Shown here piece after piece: positions 43,097 to 53,166 of a stretch of 64,000 nucleotides of DNA. Numbering within the stretch: the stretch's first letter is position 1; each line of letters begins with the position of its first letter. The translations under genes and the position numbers were made by a program. The notes below the pieces were generated by a model that was given only the letters and a program-made list of their open reading frames with translations, did no database searches and had not been told where the DNA came from. Source of the stretch: Chrysoporthe austroafricana (taxonomy: Eukaryota; Ascomycota; Sordariomycetes; Diaporthales; Cryphonectriaceae); contig JYIP02000004.1 in the NCBI GenBank assembly GCA_001051155.2, forward strand, positions 2,350,383-2,414,382. Direction: 5' to 3'.

Positions 43097-46000
43097 CTAA
43101 AGAAAGGGGTCGCCTACGTCAGGGTCCCGACCCCTCAGCTTGAGGTCAACAAGCACAGCATACGCCGAGCCGTCCGGCTTGGCTTTCGTGATTAGATGGA
43201 TAAGGTCCTCAGGCCCAAGGGCCACCATCGCGGACAGGAGTCCTAGATCGGCCTTGACAAGCTCTCCGAGCTTCCTCCACAACCCGTGTTTCTCGATACC
43301 TCCCATGTTGACCATCTGCGGCTGAAGCTTCTGCTCAATCGCCTCAAGCATGTGAAAGTTCTCCATAGTCAGGTATCCCCTCAGCTCCGCCCTCATCTGG
43401 GCTCTGGCTTGATCCTCGTACACCTGAGAACTGCCGGCACGTCGCTCTTGGGTATTACCCATTGTGATCGGCCTTGCTCTCTCCATTGGTACGAACATCG
43501 GAGGCATGCGCGTAGGAACGGCGAGCGGAAGTTGCCTGTCGCTGGCCCTAATCATACCGAGACCAAAGGGGGCAGTCGGCTGTGTAGGCATTGCATACGC
43601 ACTCTGTTCTGTGACCATTCCATCCATACCGAAACCACTGGTAAACCTTGACCGAGTCGGTTGCTGCTGCTGCGAATTAGTATGGGATGGCATGGGAGCA
43701 TGTACGTGCTGGCCAGGAGCAGGAGGCTGCTGCTGGGACTGTTGCTGGGGTACAGCTTGGTCGGATCTATGAAGAGCCTGGTTCACCGATCGCTGGATGT
43801 ACTGGCGGCGCAACGGCAGAGGCGTGGGAGAGCCGGTGCTCGCAAGAGCTCCTAACAAGCCAGATGCGTTCTGTCCGTTCATCGCGCCCTGATTCGGTCC
43901 TGGAGATGCCAAAGCTGACGAGGTGCTTAAAGGTCCCTGCATGGATCTGTTAGCCGGTATGTCCCACTCGAAGCCCTGAACCGATATGGAATCGACATCT
44001 GTCCAGGTTGGTATCGGTCGCAGGCCAAGAGGCGCAGAGGAGGCACGAAGAGGCCTTGGGTCAGAGCTTAGATCGAGTCCTTCCAAAGTAAGAACATTCT
44101 CATCTTGCTCATCCACCTTTTGTGTTGATGCTTCTGTCTGACAGTTGGGAGAAAGAGTAGGGGCAAGAGAAGTCCGTACTTGACCATGATTTTGCGGGAC
44201 ATTTGTCTTTCCCGAGATTTGCTGAGAAGCTGATTGTTGTTGACAAGCCATTCGGTCAGCTTCCTGTTGTGCGTCTGCAGGCAAATCCTTGTCTGGCTCT
44301 TCCTCCTCAAAGGTGTCTGTAGTCTCGATGGATGAGATCCCATCCGCAAGGTCCGACTCTAGCAGGGCGTCCATGATCGGATCTTTCCCCTTGAAGCTGG
44401 ACGTGTCCTTGTGTTGAGGCTTCTCGTAGTCCTTGAACCAAGTCATGACTCTGTTATCCGCTTTGGATAGAGGATGTTTGGAATCAACAACACGAGAGGC
44501 CAGCTGATTCTTGAATACCTGTTGGTTGTGCATCGTCTTCTCGAAAGTTCCTGCGCAAATGAGCCAGTACACAACCACCTGTTTTGTCTGGCCGATGCGG
44601 TACGCTCGTCCTATTGCCTGTTGCTCGTGTATGGGGTTGTACATGAAGTCGAGGATAACAACCCGACTGGCACCGTGAATGTTGAGACCAACACCCCCAG
44701 CTGTTGTCGAGATGAGGAATGCTTGGGACTTGCCACTATTGAAGTCCTTCACTAAGCCTTGCCTCAAGGGAGGAGGAACACTGCCGTCGAGCCGCTTGTA
44801 AGCCCGGCGCTTCGCGGCGCAAAGGTGGTTCTCGACAAAGTCCAGGATAGCGAGGCTTTGTGAGAAAATTAGCACGTTCTCACCAAGTTTCATTGACTCC
44901 TCAAGGATCCTGTCCAGCACAATCATCTTCTGAGAGGTGTTGATGGCATCAGAAGTCTGCTGACCGTCGAGGACTTCGAGGACGTCAGACAATACTTTCG
45001 CCGGTACATCTAGCAGTGGATCCTCCATTTCGCCACCCGGCGAGCTCGTCTTGCTGCGTAGCTGCTGCTTCTCCTGCTTCTGCAGGAGGTGCTTGTGAAG
45101 GAGAGATGGGTGGGCGAGAAGCAGTCTCAGACAACCAGTCAGACTCCAGACGGATGTGACAGAGAGATCCTTTCCCACTTGTCCCCGAATGTTTTGAACA
45201 TAGGTTTGGTAGGCGACCTCCTGCTCATCACTGAGGTCGACATAGACGATGTACTCCGTCTTCGGAGGAATGTTGTCTTTGAGAAGAGCTGCTGTCCTTC
45301 TGTGAACCTTGGGAGCCACCACTTTCTTGAGAGCGGCGAGACAGATCTTGGCCCTCCTCCTCTTGGCGGCATCACTGAACTTCCAGAGTCCGTCTTCGAT
45401 AGGCTTGGCGTAATTCGCTGAGAACTCACTAGGCTCGCCGAGGAACCCGGGCGAAACCCAGTTGATCATAGAGTAGTATTCTTCGACGTTGTTCGCCAGA
45501 GGTGAGCCAGTTAAGGCGATGCGGCTTGTGGTCTTGAACCTATTCGCGATATCACCAGTCTTGGACTTTGTGTTCTTGAAGTTATGAGCCTCGTCGCCAA
45601 TGACAAGGGAAGGTTCGTCCAAAAGCAATTGGAGGAGTTCCTCGCCTTCCGGCTTCCCAGGAAGGGAGCGCATAAGGGAATAACTCATCACAAGGACACC
45701 ACCCTCCCTAGCCCAGGTCCTGATAGTCTTCGCTCGCAGTGCAAGGGAGTCAGAAGCCTGGAAATAGTAGATCTCTCCAAGAACACCACGCGGAGCCCAG
45801 GATCTAAGCTCGTCCACCCAATTATTCAAGATTCCAGCTGGACAGAGTATGAGTGTCTTCACGGTCTTTAGATGCTGAGGGATCTGGGACGAGATAGCGT
45901 CATCTCTAGATCTTGCGGCTTCGGCGATGGCAGTCATTATGGTGATTACTTGCATCGTCTTTCCAAGGCCCATCGTGTGCGCAAGCAGGCATCCCTGCTT

Positions 46001-48571
46001 TGTCTTCTTGGTGATTTCATCCCACATGAAACGGACGCCATCGACCTGGTGGTCTTTGATCCGGGGAGCGATGTAGTTGTGAACGAGGATGAGTCCCTTT
46101 CCATCCTCCTTCGACTCGTTGATGATGAGACGGCTCTTCTCCTTAGGAACAAGCGCTGAACCCTCCAACTGTTGTCGAAACTGGAGCTTGCGGGCCTCGA
46201 TGTTCTTAGAGGTGGTCTCCTCTTCACGGCGGATGCGAGCCGATTTGGCCTGTTTTTGCTGTCGTATGAGCCTGTTCTTTTGGCTAGGAGTCATGCCGGA
46301 TCCTTGCGTGCTGTTGTCATGATCGAGCTCGTGGGGAGACATATCAGCGTCGTCGCCAACTCGCGAAAAGCCGTAATGGGGGGCAATATTCTTCAGAAAA
46401 GAGTAAAAGGAAGGAAACGCATGTTTCCTCTGCTTGATTCTTCCCATGGTAAGCTCGTCCAAGCCTGGACTCTCGGTGCTCTTGGATTCTTCAGATTGAC
46501 GAGGGCTGCTGCCGTTCCCATTGTACGTGTCGAAGAGTCGTGCCAACAAGAACCCGGTTTCACGATGAGTCTTCCCAGGGCTCTTTCCGGGTGTATCAGG
46601 CGAGTACTGTGTGGGCGGCTCAATCAGATCGTCCCAGACTTGCTCAGAATCATCCGAATAGAGGACGGCATTGAAGATGTTCGCCTGTCGTTGGTTTGGC
46701 CAAAGCGACACGAGAGTGATCACAAGACGTTTGTAGTCTGATCGCGACTCCCAATATTCCGTGCCCTTCTCGATAATGGCTTTTATGGAGTCAGGTGGTG
46801 GAGATTCACCGCCTGTGACAGCTTCGGATCGCAACGTATCATCTGCCTTTGGCTTGTTCGGCGTGCATAAGTTGATAGGATCCTTTGATGAACCAACTTC
46901 CGTCAGATCATACATCGGAATGCCCTCGTCATCTGTGGATGCAAAGCTTTGTCGCGGGCCAAAATTAGGCATGTCGGAGGCCATCGGGTTGTCAACATCC
47001 ATTTCACCACCCAGAAAGTCATCGGAAGCGGCTGCCAAGTATTCGTGACCACGATCGGGGAGATCATCCTGCACAACGAAGTCGTCCAATTCGTCCTCGC
47101 TCCAGATGTCGATACCGTCGTCCGTAGGGGTTGGTACCGGCCTCTTCCTGCGCGCAGGTTTGGATGTCCGTGTAGAAACGATCTTCTCAGGAGGCTCCTG
47201 CATCTTCAGTACGTTGATACTCCACTTGAGTTGTTCGACCTCATTGACGGTGGGCTCGAGGATGGGGCCCATGCGACGAAGTTCGTTCTCAGTGGAGTAC
47301 GCGTTGTCCTTTAGGTTTTTGAGCCACTTGTTCAGACGTGCATCCTCAGCTCGCAAGGAGTTTGTCAGCTCGATAATCTGACTCTTGCGAGTGCCATTGC
47401 GGCGAGCCTTATCCCATAGATGGAAGGCACGGCGCTGCTGGGCTGGCAGCTTGACCTCCTGCCAGCGAGCAGCATACTCTGCGACAATCTGGCGGAGACA
47501 AGCATCGACCTCGGCAGGCTGAAGTTCAGATGGCTTGGTCAGCCCTCGTTCCTGCTCCCGACGGATTTCCTCCTCCTCCTCCTCAATTTCACGGTCGATT
47601 TCTTCCCATTCTGGATTGTCGTCTTCATCAGACTCCCCAAAAGCAGGAAGAACTGACTCATCATCGCCCCCAGTCATATTGTGGTTATCAGGATGAAGAA
47701 GATATCGCTTCATAAGCCTGTTGACGTACTTCTTTCTTGCTCGGCCGAAGGGCTTCGGTTGACCCCATCCGAACTCTACATTGTCATCAAACGCCGCATC
47801 GAAGCTGGGGATATCGACAAAGGAGAGCGTCCCATTGCCCCACCAGGCTCCTGGTCGGCTTAGCAGGCTTGATTGGACTTGGTCGATCTGGCTTGGAGCG
47901 TTGACATCCTCACTCGCTGGCTCATTGAGCTGCACTGTGGGCTGCGTGACCATCCTGGATGCCATGATCGCATCAGCTTCTGTCAAAATGGCCGCCCCAC
48001 TGAAGCGCGTATCTCGAGCAGGCGGTAGATCAACGGTGAAGAGCTGTGTTGCAGCTAGGCGCCGCTTCTTCTTGTAGGGCTCATTCAATCCGCCGCTGAC
48101 ATGAGCATTGTTTTTATGATTCTGAGCCGCAGTTGAGGAAGGCGGAGGTTCTTGTCCGTTGGTCATCACATCTGGTGCAGGCCCAAGGGTGGTGACCCCC
48201 ATAAGCCCAGGAGACGAAGGTCGTTTGTCCCTCTTTGTTGCCATCTCTCCCTCAGAATCATTGTGTAATGACTTCTTGTATGCACTGTACATTGGGCTCC
48301 TTCTGCGGAACTGCTGGATAGCGGTCCGAAGAGCCATCTTGTGCTTTGTCTGGGTGATACCCAGATCCTCCCAGAGGTCGCTCATACTCTCCAACGAGTC
48401 TAAGAGCACCTCGCCGTCATACTCACACTCACGAAGTCTCGCTTCCAAGTTGTTGGAGTCGGGCAACTGCGAGCGAGGTGTGGGCTTCCAAGTGCGATTG
48501 GGGGTGCAGAGCTCCTGCACTACACGTTCAACACCCCAAGTGAAGGGATCATCGTCCTGCGACCCCGCCAT
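43097..48571 (-). CDS. SNF2-family helicase (ATRX/Rad54-like) with N-terminal SAM-like domain
   Basis: One exon of 1824 residues on the minus strand, starting MAGSQDDDPFTWGVERVV. The first ~95 residues form a SAM-like helical domain (LEARLRECEYDGEVLLDS, LWEDLGIT). Charged and coiled segments follow (EEEEEIRREQERG), with a basic patch SKPARRKRPVP. The ATPase core has motif I (LLAHTMGLGKTMQVI, about 866-880), the DEAH box (VIGDEAHNFKN, about 994), motif III (ALTGSPLANN), then the C-terminal lobe (LIFSQSLAILDFVENHL, about 1240) and motif VI (QAIGRAYRIGQTKQVVVYW, about 1325). A Gln/Pro-rich tail ends with a conserved helical part. Such enzymes are nuclear chromatin remodellers or recombination helicases; this subgroup resembles ATRX/ARIP4. 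The long core insert-free layout fits Rad54-like enzymes. The true 3' end may lie at 42800. Confidence 0.9.
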   Translation of the reverse strand: MAGSQDDDPFTWGVERVVQELCTPNRTWKPTPRSQLPDSNNLEARLRECEYDGEVLLDSLESMSDLWEDLGITQTKHKMALRTAIQQFRRRSPMYSAYKKSLHNDSEGEMATKRDKRPSSPGLMGVTTLGPAPDVMTNGQEPPPSSTAAQNHKNNAHVSGGLNEPYKKKRRLAATQLFTVDLPPARDTRFSGAAILTEADAIMASRMVTQPTVQLNEPASEDVNAPSQIDQVQSSLLSRPGAWWGNGTLSFVDIPSFDAAFDDNVEFGWGQPKPFGRARKKYVNRLMKRYLLHPDNHNMTGGDDESVLPAFGESDEDDNPEWEEIDREIEEEEEEIRREQERGLTKPSELQPAEVDACLRQIVAEYAARWQEVKLPAQQRRAFHLWDKARRNGTRKSQIIELTNSLRAEDARLNKWLKNLKDNAYSTENELRRMGPILEPTVNEVEQLKWSINVLKMQEPPEKIVSTRTSKPARRKRPVPTPTDDGIDIWSEDELDDFVVQDDLPDRGHEYLAAASDDFLGGEMDVDNPMASDMPNFGPRQSFASTDDEGIPMYDLTEVGSSKDPINLCTPNKPKADDTLRSEAVTGGESPPPDSIKAIIEKGTEYWESRSDYKRLVITLVSLWPNQRQANIFNAVLYSDDSEQVWDDLIEPPTQYSPDTPGKSPGKTHRETGFLLARLFDTYNGNGSSPRQSEESKSTESPGLDELTMGRIKQRKHAFPSFYSFLKNIAPHYGFSRVGDDADMSPHELDHDNSTQGSGMTPSQKNRLIRQQKQAKSARIRREEETTSKNIEARKLQFRQQLEGSALVPKEKSRLIINESKEDGKGLILVHNYIAPRIKDHQVDGVRFMWDEITKKTKQGCLLAHTMGLGKTMQVITIMTAIAEAARSRDDAISSQIPQHLKTVKTLILCPAGILNNWVDELRSWAPRGVLGEIYYFQASDSLALRAKTIRTWAREGGVLVMSYSLMRSLPGKPEGEELLQLLLDEPSLVIGDEAHNFKNTKSKTGDIANRFKTTSRIALTGSPLANNVEEYYSMINWVSPGFLGEPSEFSANYAKPIEDGLWKFSDAAKRRRAKICLAALKKVVAPKVHRRTAALLKDNIPPKTEYIVYVDLSDEQEVAYQTYVQNIRGQVGKDLSVTSVWSLTGCLRLLLAHPSLLHKHLLQKQEKQQLRSKTSSPGGEMEDPLLDVPAKVLSDVLEVLDGQQTSDAINTSQKMIVLDRILEESMKLGENVLIFSQSLAILDFVENHLCAAKRRAYKRLDGSVPPPLRQGLVKDFNSGKSQAFLISTTAGGVGLNIHGASRVVILDFMYNPIHEQQAIGRAYRIGQTKQVVVYWLICAGTFEKTMHNQQVFKNQLASRVVDSKHPLSKADNRVMTWFKDYEKPQHKDTSSFKGKDPIMDALLESDLADGISSIETTDTFEEEEPDKDLPADAQQEADRMACQQQSASQQISGKTNVPQNHGQVRTSLAPTLSPNCQTEASTQKVDEQDENVLTLEGLDLSSDPRPLRASSAPLGLRPIPTWTDVDSISVQGFEWDIPANRSMQGPLSTSSALASPGPNQGAMNGQNASGLLGALASTGSPTPLPLRRQYIQRSVNQALHRSDQAVPQQQSQQQPPAPGQHVHAPMPSHTNSQQQQPTRSRFTSGFGMDGMVTEQSAYAMPTQPTAPFGLGMIRASDRQLPLAVPTRMPPMFVPMERARPITMGNTQERRAGSSQVYEDQARAQMRAELRGYLTMENFHMLEAIEQKLQPQMVNMGGIEKHGLWRKLGELVKADLGLLSAMVALGPEDLIHLITKAKPDGSAYAVLVDLKLRGRDPDVGDPFL

Positions 48572-50348
48572 CTTGACAGAATCAAAGAGTGAACAGCGGG
48601 GCGCTTAAGCCTGCAGTTAGCTTCTGTGGTGTTCTAAAGACTCAAAAGACATATCCATTCACGAGCGACATGCTCAGGGCTAGGACACGGTAAACCAGGC
48701 TGACGCAAATAAGGGGACACAAAACAATTAAGGAGACCACTCTGAGGTGTTCCATAACAGTCGGTGGGTGAAAGTATGTGGTAAGATGAGCCTGGAATCG
48801 GGTAGACTGTGCTATTGAGGTTGTCTCTATCTTGACAGTGCAGTTGAGATTATGGTTTGTATGCAGATTCAACGTGGACAAGAGTTTCAGGGCTAGCAAA
48901 TGATGATACACAGGCAGTATAGGCAGATTGTTGGTCCCATGGGTGGGGAGGAGCAGGCAGAGGGGAGGGTGGGGGACAAGGGCATGCAGGCTTTTGTGTC
49001 TTCCAGGTTCGAGGCAGAACCTGGCTGGACAGGTCAGACGACAGTGATGGCTGTGCCAGGTTTCACTTACCTGGGACGAGGGGATCGAGAGAGGGCAGCC
49101 TAGTGAAAGGTGGTCTAGGTTGTGGAAGAGGAAGGAAAGTTGCTGCATCGTCAGTCTCGGGGCACGTCATTCTCTCACCTGAGGGGCATCGTGAGATGGG
49201 CGTACTTACTGGAGGACGGCTATGCACTCCATGGGCTGCAGATATGGTGTTGAAAGGAATCTGTTGCCGTTTCTCTAAAGATGACTAGGTAGGACCACAG
49301 ACGACGCAGACTCGACAAGAGAGGGAAAGTTATGTCGAGGCTTGTGAAAATCCTGGGGTGGGTTGAGGTGGATTGGAAAAGGTGTCAGTGGACGTCAAAG
49401 ATTAGAGTAGAAAGAACAAGGTTGGTGGCAGGTCAGTGTATTTGAATGGATAGGTATACAGGGAAGGAAGTGAAGGGTAGAGGTCGGATGAAGGTGGGTC
49501 AAGGTGGGTTGCGAAGTATGTGCAAGTCGGCAAAAGTCTGGAAATATTGACAAAAGTTGCTGCAGCAATCTCGACTTTACAGAGTGGGATGGATGCCTTG
49601 AGCATCGCGTACCAACTGCGTGTGACACGACTGAAGGGGGGGAGGTCTAAGCCTGGTGGGGCGGGCTAGGCGGGTAGAGCCGTCATATGCGTAACATGTG
49701 CCGATAAGCCCTCTAGACCCCAGTACCAACAGCAGCTCGCCGATAAGGGTTGTCCAGGGTTGTCTGCTGCTCAGGAAGCTTTGGGAACATGCGCCGTTTG
49801 CGCTAGATAAATGAGCAGCAAATTTTGACTTTACAGAATAGTTAGAATATATGATGATTTTCATGTGTTATTTAATTTTTGGTCAATACGAAGTCCTATA
49901 CAACAATCTGGTTGTATCGTGGCGGAGTCGCTCGGCATGTTGGTGGAAGCCACTCGCTTGCCCGGTGGTCCGCAGTAGATGCTAGCGTACTGAGTGCCGG
50001 GCTGCATCGTGAGCTCCGGACTCGGGATGCCGGCCCGTCAAGGATTAATAATACCTGAGGTGCCTTGAAAAGCACGCCCCGTTGCTCTCGAGCGTACAAC
50101 CCTGGAAAGAGTCCGTGAATGGGGTTACTCTCCCGTCTAACTTGTTTCTATCCCAAGAGATTGTCTGGAGTACGCTGCTAGCCACCGGTAGCGGTTCCTG
50201 AGTACAGCCCTTGCCTCCGAGCGTGGTAAAAGCGAGCTCCAAGAGGCCGTGATCAGCGTAAGGCAGCACCCAATCGAGGTCTTCGTGCTTCTACAGGTCC
50301 AAGACTAACATAGCCAGTGCGTTCGAAAGGAAGGGATCTTTGGTGGAG
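48572..50348. other. 1.8-kb divergent region between the helicase and GSH2
   Basis: No supported gene. It is less GC-rich than regions further left, with purine-rich repeats of the GGTGGGT type (49350-49520) and two GCCGATAAG words (near 49701 and 49738) that match GATA-factor sites. Both promoters lie here. A 168-residue minus-strand frame at 48642-49148 has no domain. Confidence 0.55.
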
Positions 50349-52088
50349 ATGGTCAATCGTGATCTCACCGCGGACACCTACCCTCCAGCCGTGGACGATG
50401 CTGAGAGGGGGAGGCTCGTCGAGGTCATCAAGGACTGGACCGTTGCCAATGGACTGACGGTCCGCCCGCCACCTGCTCTGGTCTCTGCCGGCTCAGATCC
50501 TCATGGAGTCCTCGCGACGAGTGTCCCTGTCACTTTATTTCCCAGTCCGTTTCCGCGGGTCTGCTTTGACCAGGCCAAGGCCGTTCAGAAGGCCTACAAC
50601 GAGCTGTATGCCAGAGTCAGCCAGGATGAGGACTTCCTGAGTTTCATCGTCAAGGAGTGAGTAGATATTGGGTCATGTCGAGGTCCTGAGCTCCTGTCTG
50701 GTCCTGAAGCTCACTCTGGGCAGGGTCGCGGATGCGGACGATTTCATTGCAAATCTATGGAAGGTTCACTGCAGAGTCAAGGAGGAAGGCTATGTCCAGG
50801 CGAGTCTAACGTCAAGTCCGAGAGAAAACGATCAGTTCTGACTGTCCACAGAACCTCTCCCTAGGGCTGTTCCGATCCGACTACATGGTTCATCAGGACA
50901 CATCAGACCCGTCGGCCGACCCAAAGATCAAGCAGGTTGAGTTCAATACCATCGCCTCCTCTTTCGGCGGCTTGTCAACCCAAACATGTCTCCTACACAA
51001 GTAAGACTAGTAGACCCAGGAATACAGGATCAAGTGGAAGACTGACATCTGACGACAGGTTCCTCGCCGACACGGAGTACCCCTACCTAAAGCAGCCGGG
51101 GTCACACACCAAGCAAGACCTTCCAGCCAACAACAGCATCGAAGGCCTGGCAGCCGGCATGAGAGCCGCTTTCGAAGCGTACTCTGATTCGGAGCTTGGC
51201 CTTGAGACCTGCATCATCTTCCTTGTGCAAGACGGCGAGCGCAATGTCTTCGACCAGAGGCACCTCGAGTACGCCCTGAAAAAGTCCACTTCCTCGCCCA
51301 TCCCCGTCTTCCGCCTGCCCTTCAGCGAGATCCTCCAGCGCACACGCATCGCCGACAGCCCCAAGCGCCAGCTCCTCTACCGCCTGCCCAGCAACCCGGA
51401 CAGGGAATTTGAAGTCGCCGTCATCTACATGCGTTCTGGCTATGGCCCCGCCGATTACCCCGACTCCAGCGCCTGGGACGCCAGGTACCACCTCGAGCGG
51501 TCCGCAGCTATCAAGTGCCCGACCGTCCTCACGCAGCTCGCCGGCGTGAAGAAAGTCCAGCAGGTCCTTGCCACGCCTAAGCTCGACGCCTCATCGCCCT
51601 CCCAGCTGAGCCGGTTCGTCCCCGAGGACACGCAGGCATGGAAGGACTTGTGGGCGACCTTCACCAACATTTTCCCGATGGACGACAGCGCAGCCGGGCA
51701 GGTGGCGCGGAAGCTCTCGCTCGACCCGGAAGAGTGCAAGCGGTACGTGCTCAAGCCCCAGCGGGAAGGTGGTGGGAACAATTGCTACAAGTCGGCGATA
51801 CCGCCGTTCTTGAAGGGGCTGCCAGAGGCGCATTGGAAGTCGTATATCCTGATGGAGCTGATCACGCCGCCGGCGGTCACGAACATAATCCTGCGCAACG
51901 GGCAGCTCGAGCAGGGCGGTGTCATCTGCGAATTGGGAATATATGGCAGCTGTGTGTGGAACCAGAAGACTGGTCAGGTCTTGCACAACGAGGAGGCAGG
52001 GTACTTGCTGCGGACGAAGGGCGACCAGAGCGAGGAGGGAGGTGTCGCCGCTGGCTTTGGTTGCATGGATTCATGCAACCTGGTCTGA
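50349..52088 (+). CDS. GSH2: Glutathione synthetase
   Basis: Exons are 50349-50656, 50724-50799, 50852-51000 and 51059-52088, with introns of 67, 52 and 58 bp, giving 520 residues. The second intron begins GCGAGT, a GC-AG intron; only this junction joins EEGYVQ to NLSLGLFRSDYM. The enzyme adds glycine to gamma-glutamylcysteine with ATP, the last step of glutathione synthesis, in the cytosol. Family motifs are VRPPPALVSAG (about 38-48), LFRSDYMVH, VEFNTIASSFGGLST, VIYMRSGYGP, and the glycine-rich ATP-grasp loop KPQREGGGNN (about 408-417), then LMELITPP and the C-terminal ELGIYGSCVW and GGVAAGFGCMDSCNLV. Length and order match eukaryotic GSH synthetases (474-500), slightly longer in the middle. 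Upstream TTG and GTG codons are not used because MVNRDLTADTYPP is the natural start. Confidence 0.95.
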
Positions 52089-52577
52089 AAAACTGTGGTT
52101 TGTTCAATGCAATCTATGGCCTTAGATATATATAACAATCCATCCGAGTTAGACTTCTGGCTTGTAGATCCTGCGTCTTAGAAAGAGGCAGCTTGTGTGG
52201 TTGGTTGACCTTCGCCTCAGTATGCACAACTCGAGAGATTTCGGAGGACAACAGAGTGGGATATGGTGCGAACTTCATGAGCGACTGTGGAGGAACGAGA
52301 CGAGACGAAAAAAACAAATCAATATTGGTCTGCCTAGGATCCCCGGATTCATCTACCACTACAGGCACGAAAGGTATCAATAAGACATGTTTTGAAAATG
52401 GAAGAAGGTATTTGCAGAGTGGAGACGACCGCAAAAGAAAAATAGACCCGGCACAATCCCCCTCGCGTTTCCTCACGATCATCAATCCTTATCTACGGCG
52501 ACGTTCCATTACTTGCACACCCGATCGCAACGCGATTAATCCTGGACGGAATACGGTGTTGGGAGCAGGGTGGCCTC
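52089..52577. other. Convergent 3' region between GSH2 and RIM1
   Basis: No gene supported. The sequence is AT-richer than average and has poly-adenylation-like A/T stretches near 52120-52140 and 52305-52320. Confidence 0.6.
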
Positions 52578-53166
52578 TTAACTCGACGAGCCCTCTTCCC
52601 TGGCCGACGCGGGTCTGCGGAGGACCTCCAGGTTGCCTGGGAATCAGAGAAGTCAGCGCTGAGATGATAGGCGCAAGAAGCATAGTGTAACCAAGCTACT
52701 CACGCTGGACGATGCTGAGCGCGCTCCGGGGCTTGCCCTCAGCGTCCTCATAGGTGTTCATGCTCGCGTCTCCCTCAAGGTAGACCAGCGTTCTGTACAG
52801 TACATTATATTAATCCTCAGTTCTCGCGGAGCGCATGGGTCTGGGGAAAGGGAGCCGACTGGGGGCGAGGAAGAGGGTGGGGGGGACGAACCCCTTGGGC
52901 AGACTCTGGAAGTAATCGCGGCGGGGGCCTTCCTGCTCGAAGGCAGTGACCCGGAACCATGACGTCCTGACGTTGTCGCCGCGGCCCTGGTTGGATGCGA
53001 CAGCGTACTTCAGCACCTCGCGACCGGTCGATGTCGCCTGCAGCTCTGGGGGCCCTGCCAGGTTGCCGACAATGGTGATCTTGGCAACAGGTCGCGGGGT
53101 GGTGGTGCTGAAGGCGCGGGCGACGCGAGGGGCAGCGACTGCACGGCGGGCGATGAAGGACGTCAT
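52578..53166 (-). CDS. RIM1: Mitochondrial single-stranded DNA-binding protein (RIM1)
   Basis: Three exons on the minus strand, 52892-53166, 52704-52792 and 52578-52636, with introns of 99 bp (GTTCGT...TACAG) and 67 bp (GTGAGT...CCCAG), giving 140 residues, near the 135 of yeast Rim1. It is an OB-fold SSB of bacterial type that coats single-stranded mitochondrial DNA in replication. The N terminus is a matrix-targeting presequence (SFIARRAVAAPRVARAFSTT). The OB fold follows: KITIVGNLAGPPEL, VLKYAVASNQG, TSWFRVTAFEQE, YFQSLPKGTLVYLEGD and the strand MNTYEDAEGKPRSALSIVQR. The first two exons alone would be truncated if translated unspliced. Good match; the exon joins restore known SSB strand order. 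Confidence 0.92.

Noticed and set aside
48642..49148. 168-residue minus-strand frame upstream of the helicase
   Set aside because: His/Leu/Ser-rich sequence from purine-rich DNA, no domain, and it lies in the divergent promoter.
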